Source of the DNA: Christensenella sp. UBA5394 | Lineage (GTDB): Bacteria; Bacillota; Clostridia; Christensenellales; CAG-138 | Length of the DNA: 13,687 nucleotides | Direction of reading: 5' to 3' | NCBI GenBank assembly: GCA_002409725.1 | Contig: DHOI01000031.1 | Span: 56,834-70,520, forward strand | Part shown: one piece after another, positions 7,073 through 12,799 of the stretch | How the letters are laid out: each line of letters begins with the position of its first letter | Position numbering within the stretch: position 1 is the stretch's first letter | The notes under the pieces: generated by a model | What the model saw: only the letters and a program-made list of their open reading frames with translations | Databases searched by the model: none | What the model was told of the DNA's origin: nothing | Translations under genes and position numbers: made by a program

Positions 7073-8113
7073 CTATTCCTCGTCGCCGCAGCGGAAGACC
7101 AGCTTAGCAAGTCCATCCTCCCGGCGGTATAGCTTGCTCATCCAGTAATCGCCCTCTGCCAGGGGCACGACTTTGGAAATCATGCTGTCCACATTGACCT
7201 TGCCATTGGAAATAAGCCGGAGACAATCCGGATATTCCCCTGCGGAGGCGCAGGAGCCGAAAAGGCTTATCTGGCGCGTGACCACATACTGCAAGGGAAG
7301 ATCCACCTGCTGGGCAATATTGCCTACCAACACCACCCGCCCGCCTAGCGCTACGGCGTGCACGCACATGTCGAAGGTAGCCGGTATACCGGTGGCGTCT
7401 ATGGCCACGTCCACGCCGACGCCCGAACACTGTATCACCTGATCGCAAGCGCCCGCATCCTTAGAGTTGATACAATAATCGGCGCCATTGGCCCTTGCTA
7501 TTTCCAGCCTTTCGTCATCTATATCAAGGGCGATGATCCGCTTTGCGCCAAAGCTCCTTACCACCTGCAAGATAAGCATACCGATGGTACCGGCGCCCAC
7601 CACGGCCACGGTATCGCTTTCGCCGATCTTGGTGCGCGTAGCTGCGTGAAGGGCGATAGATAACGGCTCAACCATAGCGGCCTGAACATATGTCACATTA
7701 TCCGGCAGCTTATAAAGTATATACGCAGGTACGGTAACATACTCGGCAAAGCAGCCGTTCCGCCTGTAATCCTCGCAGGATACGCCCAGCACCTGCCTGT
7801 TGGCGCAGAGGTTCACATAGCCTCTTTTGCATGCATCGCACACATTGCAATATACGGTGGAATCGAAGGTTACCCGGTCGCCGATCCTATAGCCTTTTAC
7901 GCTCCGCCCGCAGGCGGATATGACGCCCGCGGCCTCGTGCCCCATGATGATGGGCGGGCGGCGGCGGCCCGAGCTTCCGTCAAAGCCATGCACATCGCTT
8001 CCGCATACCGCGCAGGCTTGTAGGCGCACCTGCACCTCCTGATCCCCCGGTTCCGGCGTGGGCACCTCCTGATAGGTGAGCTTATTGTATTCATGCATAA
8101 CCAGCGCTTTCAT
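7073..8113 (-). CDS. Zinc-dependent medium-chain (sorbitol/threonine-type) alcohol dehydrogenase
   Basis: This 346-aa member of the MDR/Zn-ADH family oxidises polyols or reduces ketoses with NAD(H). The catalytic zinc ligands are Cys37 (AVCGSD), His59-Glu60 (GHE) and Glu149 (MVEPL). The structural zinc site is the complete four-cysteine set Cys89, Cys92, Cys95 and Cys103. The Rossmann motif is GAGTIG (173-178). The acidic Asp197 at the end of the second strand (IALDID) suggests NAD rather than NADP. The start ATG overlaps the stop of the DUF624 gene (ATGA, 8110-8113), and GAGGAGG lies 7 nt upstream, so translation is coupled. It resembles sorbitol, threonine and galactitol-1-phosphate dehydrogenases. 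The substrate is presumably the imported sugar or its derivative. Confidence 0.93.
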   Translation of the reverse strand: MKALVMHEYNKLTYQEVPTPEPGDQEVQVRLQACAVCGSDVHGFDGSSGRRRPPIIMGHEAAGVISACGRSVKGYRIGDRVTFDSTVYCNVCDACKRGYVNLCANRQVLGVSCEDYRRNGCFAEYVTVPAYILYKLPDNVTYVQAAMVEPLSIALHAATRTKIGESDTVAVVGAGTIGMLILQVVRSFGAKRIIALDIDDERLEIARANGADYCINSKDAGACDQVIQCSGVGVDVAIDATGIPATFDMCVHAVALGGRVVLVGNIAQQVDLPLQYVVTRQISLFGSCASAGEYPDCLRLISNGKVNVDSMISKVVPLAEGDYWMSKLYRREDGLAKLVFRCGDEE

Positions 8114-8790
8114 GGTTGCGCCTCCTCATTCGTATTATCATGATAATCCAGCAGCAGGTGGCGGCGCTCCAATATATTCAGACACCGCCGACAAACGAAT
8201 AAGACTGTGCCGCTGGGCAATATGATGGCCGCCAGGGCCAGGCTGTATGGATATAAATTGTAGAGTAGGAAGGCAAGCGCCGCCAGCACGATTAGCATGT
8301 AAAGCGTATCCTTCCATTCCAGCACCAGCAGCAGCGCCGCGTTTTTCAGGCATACCCCCAGGGGCAGCTCAACGATGGCTGCAAGGGGAAAAAAGTAGCA
8401 CTGCGTCAATATTGATATTGCCATGGCGCTAAGAAACACAGGTTCTGTAACCCCGCTACCGCCGCCCAGCATATGCGCCCACAGCATAAGCGAAAAGGGG
8501 AGCAGCATCAGCAGCAGCCAGTACCCAAGCTTGCTCAGGAAACGGGTTTTGAACTCCTCGCAAAACTCCCTCCAGAAATAGCAGGAATCGCCCCTTATAA
8601 TCGAGCTTACAGCTCTGCATGCGCCGGTTATGGCCGCTGGTATCGTGACCACCGGCAGGCAGCATAGCAACAGCAACAGATTCAGCGTGAACAGCCGGAA
8701 AAAGTGCGTAAACAGCAGATAAAAGTATTTACCGTCCACGTCCGGCGCGGCCTCCGCCGCCCTTGCGGCGGTATGGTTCATAGCAGTCAT
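8110..8790 (-). CDS. DUF624 (YesL-type) integral membrane protein
   Basis: This 226-aa multi-pass membrane protein is of a family of unknown function that occurs mostly in Firmicutes sugar ABC-transporter operons. An amphipathic N-terminal segment (KYFYLLFTHFFRLFTLNLL) leads into hydrophobic helices at roughly residues 32-55, 88-110, 118-140, 143-156, 160-176 and 180-200. The FTLNLLLLLCCLPVVTIPAA stretch matches the family's conserved first helix. The start ATG has GAGGAGG 6 nt upstream. The gene follows the MalG-like permease by 64 bp and overlaps the alcohol dehydrogenase start by 4 bp. The context suggests an accessory role in uptake by this ABC system, but no biochemical role is established. 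Confidence 0.85.
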   Translation of the reverse strand: MTAMNHTAARAAEAAPDVDGKYFYLLFTHFFRLFTLNLLLLLCCLPVVTIPAAITGACRAVSSIIRGDSCYFWREFCEEFKTRFLSKLGYWLLLMLLPFSLMLWAHMLGGGSGVTEPVFLSAMAISILTQCYFFPLAAIVELPLGVCLKNAALLLVLEWKDTLYMLIVLAALAFLLYNLYPYSLALAAIILPSGTVLFVCRRCLNILERRHLLLDYHDNTNEEAQP

Positions 8791-8854
8791 GCCCTACCTC
8801 CTCAAACAAAAACCGTACAGTATGCGCGGCTTTTATTTGTGTTTTTCTGCCGCC

Positions 8855-9682
8855 TTATCCCTTTACCGCGCCGGCAGTAAGGCCGCTGATAATATACTTT
8901 TGCAGGCAAAGTGACAAAACGACGATCGGCAGCGTGATAATTGTGGAACCTGCCATCAACCCGCCCCAGTCAACATAGGCGTAGGAAACAAAGTTGAATA
9001 TGGCCACGGGCAGCGTCAGGGTCTTGGAGCCGGCTAATATCAGCGAAAACATAAAGTTGTTCCAGGAGAATATGAACGCCAAAAGCGACGCGATAAATAT
9101 GCCCGGTATGGAAAGGCGCAACACGATACGGACAAAGGCGCCATACTGATTGCAGCCGTCAATCCAGGCGGCCTCCTGTAACTCCATGGGGATGCTTTCA
9201 AAGTTGGGTATCATGATCCACACGATGAAGGGCAGCGCCACCAGCATATGGGTGAGCACCAGGGCGGTATAGGTATCTCGTAGGCCCATCGCCGCAAATA
9301 TGCTGAACCAGGGCAGCAGGAAGGATATACCGGGGATCATGCGAACCAACAGCACTACCATGCTGGCCTTGCGCATCTTATAGCGGGCCACAACATAGGC
9401 GCAGGGCAGGCCAATTATCAGGGAGAATATGGTTGCGAGGATCGCTACCACGAAGCTGTTCCATGAATACTTTAGAAAATCATATTTGTCTATCACGTTG
9501 CGGTAGTTTTCCAGCGTTGGGACGAAGTCGAACAGGCCCCTGTTTGCGTTAATAATGGACTGATTCGGCTGGAAGGATGAAAGAAACATCCACAATATGG
9601 GGAACAGCGCCAGAAACAGAGCAAAGTATATTAAAAAGTGCTTGCCAGTGGAGTTGAGTATCTTCTTTGCCTTGATTGACAT
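8855..9682 (-). CDS. Carbohydrate ABC transporter permease, MalG/UgpE type
   Basis: This 275-aa inner-membrane permease of a CUT1-type sugar importer has about six transmembrane helices. The EAA loop that contacts the ATPase lies near residues 168-188 (ELQEAAWIDGCNQYGAF). The C-terminus QKYIISGLTAGAVKG is characteristic of the MalG branch. The ATG at 9682 shares its A with the TGA of the upstream permease (TGATG), so translation is coupled. A TTG codon just before it is also in frame, but the ATG has GGAGGT 9 nt upstream. Together with the MalF-type protein it forms the channel. No ATPase gene is present in the cluster, so a shared MsmX/MsmK-type ATPase elsewhere is probably used (inference). 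Confidence 0.95.
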   Translation of the reverse strand: MSIKAKKILNSTGKHFLIYFALFLALFPILWMFLSSFQPNQSIINANRGLFDFVPTLENYRNVIDKYDFLKYSWNSFVVAILATIFSLIIGLPCAYVVARYKMRKASMVVLLVRMIPGISFLLPWFSIFAAMGLRDTYTALVLTHMLVALPFIVWIMIPNFESIPMELQEAAWIDGCNQYGAFVRIVLRLSIPGIFIASLLAFIFSWNNFMFSLILAGSKTLTLPVAIFNFVSYAYVDWGGLMAGSTIITLPIVVLSLCLQKYIISGLTAGAVKG

Positions 9683-10563
9683 CAATACTCCACCTCCAAT
9701 TTGGATTTCAGCTTCAGAAAGCCGCTGCCGATGGTCATGACCACGATGAAAAACAGTACCGATATCGCGGCGGCTTTGCCGAATTCATAGTAGGAGAACA
9801 TATTCAAATAGCCGTAAATGTTTATGTTTTCCGTAGCAAAATCGGGCCCGCCCTGGGTGGTGGCATAGATGATATCGAAGGTCTTTACAACGTCGATAAG
9901 CCGCATCAGTACCGCGACAAGGATGGCGGAGCTTGCGAGTGGTAGCGTTATCTTTGTAAGCACCTGCCAACGATTAGCCCCATCCACCAAGGCGGATTCA
10001 TAGGGTTCCTGGGGAATTGTCATTAGGCCGGCATAGGTCATCAGCATCACCATGGGTGTCCATTCCCAAACGTCTATGAGAATAAGCACCAGCATGGATT
10101 CGAAGCTGGTCGTAGCAAGGTATTTCATAGGGGCCATGCCGAGAAACTTTACCACCGCATTGGCAAAGCCTATGGAAGGCTCAAGAATGAGCTTCCAGGC
10201 CATGCCCAGGGCAACCGGCGTAGCCACAACGGGCAGCAGCATAAGCGCCTGCACGATACGGCGGCCATGGAATTTTCTGTTTATTAGAATCGCCAAGGAA
10301 ACGCCAAGCAAGGTCTCCAGCCCAATGGCAAGCACCGCAAATACCACCGTATGCCACATGGCATCGATAAAGCGCTCTTCGCCAAAGACCTCCATATAAT
10401 TCTTAAAGCCTATAAACTCCGGCTGCTTTACGATGGACATGGACCAATCCGTAAAGCTCATGGCGAAGTTATACACTAGCGGCGCTATGATCATCACGAT
10501 AATAAATATAAGGCATGGCAATACAAAAACCAATTTCAAGTGCGATTCAAACCATTTTCGCAT
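9682..10563 (-). CDS. Carbohydrate ABC transporter permease, MalF/UgpA type
   Basis: This permease of 293 aa from the chosen start, or 295 aa from an ATG two codons earlier at 10569, forms the second half of the importer channel. It has about six helices. The EAA-type loop EPYESALVDGANRWQVLTKI lies near residues 186-205, and the C-terminal region FDIIYATTQGGP is typical of sugar permeases. The ATG at 10563 is preferred. The only SD-like stretch, AAGAGAG, lies about 9 nt before it but only 3 nt before the ATG at 10569, and the predicted transcription start is near 10582. This is the first gene of the permease transcript, separated from the binding-protein gene by a terminator and its own promoter. 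It overlaps the MalG-type gene by 1 bp. Confidence 0.94.
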   Translation of the reverse strand: MRKWFESHLKLVFVLPCLIFIIVMIIAPLVYNFAMSFTDWSMSIVKQPEFIGFKNYMEVFGEERFIDAMWHTVVFAVLAIGLETLLGVSLAILINRKFHGRRIVQALMLLPVVATPVALGMAWKLILEPSIGFANAVVKFLGMAPMKYLATTSFESMLVLILIDVWEWTPMVMLMTYAGLMTIPQEPYESALVDGANRWQVLTKITLPLASSAILVAVLMRLIDVVKTFDIIYATTQGGPDFATENINIYGYLNMFSYYEFGKAAAISVLFFIVVMTIGSGFLKLKSKLEVEY

Positions 10564-10588
10564 AAGCATTCACTCTCTTATCGTCAGG

Positions 10589-10618
10589 ATTATAATACGG
10601 GCGGTATTCCCTTTACAA
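10589..10618 (-). promoter_or_regulatory. Internal promoter upstream of the permease genes
   Basis: On the minus strand, TTGTAA (10613-10618, 4/6 match) and a perfect TATAAT (10589-10594) are 18 bp apart. The start would be near 10582, giving a very short leader before the MalF-type gene. It lies just after the terminator of the binding-protein gene, so permeases and enzymes could be transcribed independently of the binding protein. Confidence 0.5.
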
Positions 10619-10672
10619 ATTCTCCAAAATATCTTCCGGAGAGGCTTGAAGCATAAAAAATAGCTGTCGATT

Positions 10673-10716
10673 AAAAAGGTGGAATGGAGGCGGGGCGAAA
10701 TTACACCTCGCCTCCA
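10673..10716 (-). terminator. Intrinsic terminator after the sugar-binding lipoprotein gene
   Basis: On the minus strand, TGGAGGCG (10709-10716) pairs perfectly with CGCCTCCA (10685-10692). Two further G:C pairs lie inside a mismatch, and the loop is about 10 nt. Seven bases of ATTCCACC-type sequence separate the stem from a T5 run (10673-10677). It lies 15 bp after the lipoprotein stop. The spaced U-tract suggests partial termination, which commonly keeps binding protein in excess over permeases. Confidence 0.6.
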
Positions 10717-10731
10717 GACAATAATTAGGGG

Positions 10732-12102
10732 TTAACCCGCAGCCGCGGCCAGATCCGCATCCAGGATAGCTTGGAATTCGTCGTTTGCCTTATCGGCGGC
10801 GGCCTGTACATTGCCGCCCTCAATCGCGGTGGTTATTACAGTACCGATCGCATCGCGGGCCTTAGATACGGAAGTGGTCAGCGGGCGGTCATAGGACTTG
10901 GTCGCAATCTCGTTGCCCTTCTGTATGGCTGCAAGCATCTCTGCAGGATAGTTGGCAGTACAGGCGGGATCGTTCCAAGAGGAGTTGCGGGCCGAGGAGA
11001 TACCGGAAGTCTGGATATATTTGGTCATCTCTACGCCGGCAGCCCACTTCATGAACTCGGCGGCAGCTTCCTTGTTGGGGCTGCCCGCAGAGATGGCAAG
11101 GCCCCAGGAGCAGATGTTCCATGTAGAGTTATTTGGGCTTACGGCAAAGCCGGCGTTCTCATATACGTCGGTATCGGACCCGCAGAAGGACTGCCAGATG
11201 GAATCCGCATCGGTGCAGAACGCTGCACCGCCGGTGGAGTATACGGCGGCAGCCTGCTGCCAGTGCATGTTCAGCGCGCCATCCGGGCCGCTTTTGCGAA
11301 GTAGATCGCCATAGTAGGTGAAGGCTTTAACTGCCTCAGGGGTGTTGATGGTGGCGGTGTTGGTATTGAAATCGAAGAAGTCGCCGCCGAAGCTATACAG
11401 ATAGGCGGAGAACTGGGTTACGGCGGCGTTCGCAAGGCCGCGGCCTACAAAGCCGACAACGCCGTTTGCGGGGTCATGCAGGGCAGCGGCGGCGGCAGCC
11501 AGCTCATCCAGATTGGTGGGAACAGCTATGCCCTTTGCAGCCAGCAGATCCTTGCGATAATAGAGCACCTGGCGCTCGGTTACCAGAGGAACGCCATAGT
11601 ATACACCATCGGTAGAGCCGGAGCGCAGATAGCTATCGGCCGCGGCCTGAATAAAGTCTTCCGCTTGGAACTCCGCGTCCGCCCGCACAGCGGTAACATC
11701 GGCCAAATAGCCGTTCTGGATGAACTGCTGCACCTCCTGCAGGGGGCGGCACATGAATACGTCAATGTAGGCGCCACCCGATGCAAGCTCAACGTTTAGT
11801 TTCGTGCTGAGCTGATCCTCCGGATATACCTCAAACTCGATTTCAATACCGGTCCTCGTCGTGAACTCCTCAAGCTTACTTTCTACCGCGTCGGTCCAGT
11901 CGTGGCTGGCGAGGATAACGCGGATGGTCTGGCCTGCGTAGGGCTTATCCCCCGTCTCCTCGGCAGGAGCTGCGGCTTGTGCAACGGGTGCAGCAGGCGC
12001 AGCGGCATCCGCAGCGGGCACGGCCTCTGCGGCGGGCGCAGCACAGGCCACCAGAGACAGCACCATCATCAGGCATAGAATCAGTGACAGAGCTTTTTTC
12101 AT
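10732..12102 (-). CDS. Family-1 extracellular sugar-binding lipoprotein of an ABC importer
   Basis: This 456-aa lipoprotein captures a carbohydrate and delivers it to the two permeases encoded next. The signal peptide (MKK, hydrophobic 4-16) ends in the lipobox LVAC with Cys20. Residues 21-52 are an Ala/Pro/Glu linker. The mature domain begins at TIRVILASHDWTDAVESKL, and the TGIEIEFEVYPEDQL and GGAYIDVFM stretches are typical of SBP_bac_1-family proteins (PF01547-like). Its length is normal for the family. The ATG has AAGGAGG 7 nt upstream. It is the first gene of the sugar cluster, driven by a near-consensus promoter about 210 nt upstream and followed by its own terminator. The ligand is not predictable; acidic or neutral sugars are both possible. 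Confidence 0.95.
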   Translation of the reverse strand: MKKALSLILCLMMVLSLVACAAPAAEAVPAADAAAPAAPVAQAAAPAEETGDKPYAGQTIRVILASHDWTDAVESKLEEFTTRTGIEIEFEVYPEDQLSTKLNVELASGGAYIDVFMCRPLQEVQQFIQNGYLADVTAVRADAEFQAEDFIQAAADSYLRSGSTDGVYYGVPLVTERQVLYYRKDLLAAKGIAVPTNLDELAAAAAALHDPANGVVGFVGRGLANAAVTQFSAYLYSFGGDFFDFNTNTATINTPEAVKAFTYYGDLLRKSGPDGALNMHWQQAAAVYSTGGAAFCTDADSIWQSFCGSDTDVYENAGFAVSPNNSTWNICSWGLAISAGSPNKEAAAEFMKWAAGVEMTKYIQTSGISSARNSSWNDPACTANYPAEMLAAIQKGNEIATKSYDRPLTTSVSKARDAIGTVITTAIEGGNVQAAADKANDEFQAILDADLAAAAG

Positions 12103-12220
12103 CTTTTTCCCTCCTTGATTTTTATACGTTAATCAGCTTCCTTATTCAGGCGCAGCATAACGATCATCAGTAAGGTATTCGGGGGATGTCTTTAAGAATT
12201 AAACAAGCGCGCAGAAAATG

Positions 12221-12226
12221 ATTATA
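12221..12226 (-). promoter_or_regulatory. Isolated -10 box in the leader of the lipoprotein gene
   Basis: A perfect TATAAT on the minus strand lies 118 bp upstream of the lipoprotein start, with no recognisable -35 at 16-19 bp. If used, it would start near 12214. The tandem repeat at 12268-12286 would then sit at about -54 to -72, the usual place for an activator site. It may also be a chance match in AT-rich DNA. Confidence 0.25.
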
Positions 12227-12267
12227 GCGCCTTTATTTGACAGATGCTTTTATTATCGATCACACAT

Positions 12268-12286
12268 CATACGTCATACGTCGTAT
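12268..12286. promoter_or_regulatory. Tandem 7-bp repeat with overlapping palindrome, candidate operator
   Basis: CATACGT occurs twice head to tail (12268-12274, 12275-12281). The second copy is part of the palindrome ATACG-T-CGTAT (12276-12286). It lies in the leader of the sugar-binding lipoprotein gene, about 26-44 bp downstream of the start predicted from the strong promoter. This fits a repressor site in an otherwise AT-rich stretch. The binding protein is unknown; the FCD regulator of the cluster is the obvious candidate by position. Confidence 0.4.
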
Positions 12287-12318
12287 TTTACAAATAAACT
12301 ATTTTATGTGATAAAAGG

Positions 12319-12347
12319 AGTATATACCCAGCCGTCAATATTGTCAA
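12319..12347 (-). promoter_or_regulatory. Near-consensus sigma-70 promoter of the sugar cluster
   Basis: On the minus strand, a perfect TTGACA (12342-12347) is followed after exactly 17 bp by TATACT (12319-12324, 5/6 match). Transcription would start near 12312, giving a leader of about 210 nt ahead of the sugar-binding lipoprotein. A promoter this close to consensus would be strong when not repressed, which fits a candidate operator just downstream. Confidence 0.75.
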
Positions 12348-12494
12348 CTGAATAAATGCATAAAAGAGTTTCACCAGTATGGCCTTTATCATGCCGGACG
12401 TTATGGTTGCGCCAGCGGCGGGCAGCCGTTGGCCATTTCCGGCGTGTTTTTCCATGACAATCTTGTTCGGCCCATTTCGCAGCAACAGGCCCAC
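12348..12494. other. 147-bp stretch with no recognised gene
   Basis: This DNA lies between the strong sugar-cluster promoter and the solitary CRISPR repeat. Open frames cross it on both strands, and the minus-strand reading GLLLRNGPNKIVMEK looks somewhat protein-like. None has a credible start with an SD or a recognisable family. The AT-rich end (12348-12380) gives way to GC-rich DNA, so it may hold the decayed end of another gene. Confidence 0.3.
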
Positions 12495-12526
12495 CTCGCC
12501 CCTCGTGCAGGGGCGTGAGTTGAAAT
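12495..12526 (+). CRISPR. Solitary type I-C-like CRISPR repeat
   Basis: Exactly 32 nt read like a type I-C repeat: TCGCCCC near the 5' end, a 6-bp palindrome (CGCCCC 12497-12502, GGGGCG 12510-12515) around a 7-nt loop, then the tail GTGAGTTGAAAT. Known I-C repeats are about 32 nt, begin GTCGC and end in ATTGAAA(C/T); here the first base is C in place of G. Translation through it gives the STHAPARGA and NSRPCTRGE peptides that are well-known artefacts of such repeats. No second repeat is found at one period (about 66 bp) to either side or elsewhere in the window. It is therefore an orphan repeat, not an array. Confidence 0.6.
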
Positions 12527-12544
12527 CGCAATGATGCGCTGTCT

Positions 12545-12748
12545 CTCGTGCGCGGCGGCCAGGATGGAGGCGGATAGGGCCCAGATGCTGCCTTGCCGTT
12601 GGTTCCGGCCGCATAAAAATAACCCACAGTTTTCCTGTGGGTTATTCAAGCGTGCCACGAGCTCACGCATGCGCTCAAGGCCCAAGTGGCTATGACGCCA
12701 ATCCCTATGGAGAAGAAAGGCAATGGCCTGGTTGCTATCCGTCGCCAT
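12545..12748 (-). pseudogene. folC: 5' fragment of folylpolyglutamate synthase, frameshifted and truncated
   Basis: The minus strand encodes the N-terminus of a FolC/Mur-ligase-type protein. It reads AIAFLLHRDW...HLGLERMRELVARLNNPQEN, then in a second frame VGYFYAAGTNGK, then back in the first frame GSIWALSASILAAA. Joined, this gives NPQ, eight residues and the P-loop AGTNGKGS with normal family spacing. One extra A in a run of four (12630-12633) and one missing G in GG (12591-12592) move the P-loop out of frame. Both are at homopolymers, so sequencing error is possible. Homology stops near 12545, with over 300 residues missing, so the gene is broken even if the indels are errors. It follows the FNT transporter by about 50 bp and starts at ATG (a GTG precedes it by one codon). 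Confidence 0.7.
12615..12646 (-). terminator. Perfect 12-bp hairpin with U-tract inside the folC remnant
   Basis: On the minus strand, AATAACCCACAG (12635-12646) and CTGTGGGTTATT (12618-12629) pair perfectly around the loop GAAAA. A T5 run (12619-12615) overlaps the end of the stem. This has the form of an intrinsic terminator and would end transcripts coming from the formate-transporter operon. It lies within folC homology, and its loop includes the extra A that shifts the frame. On the plus strand no U-tract follows. Confidence 0.5.
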
Positions 12749-12799
12749 CACCTCTTAGAGCGGTATATGGTCTTTAACTTTTGGTTGCGGGGCGATGCT

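Noticed and set aside
8791..8854. Terminator or promoter between the MalG-type permease and the DUF624 gene
   Set aside because: Only a GCGGC/GCCGC pairing across a loop of about 18 nt is found, with no U-tract and no -35/-10 pair, so the genes are treated as co-transcribed.
12429..12592. Additional CRISPR repeats one period on either side of the lone repeat
   Set aside because: The sequences at 12429-12460 and 12561-12592 have no GTTGAAA tail or matching palindrome, so there is no array.
12288..12627. Two further open frames (about 107-108 codons) on the minus strand
   Set aside because: They read the CRISPR repeat (NSRPCTRGE / PLHEGRG peptides) and the promoter region, and have no SD. One carries the GTNGK of folC only because of the frameshift.
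12401..12751. 116-codon open frame on the minus strand as an intact novel protein
   Set aside because: It is a composite: folC N-terminus, an out-of-frame P-loop region, CRISPR-repeat translation (STHAPARGA) and unassigned DNA.
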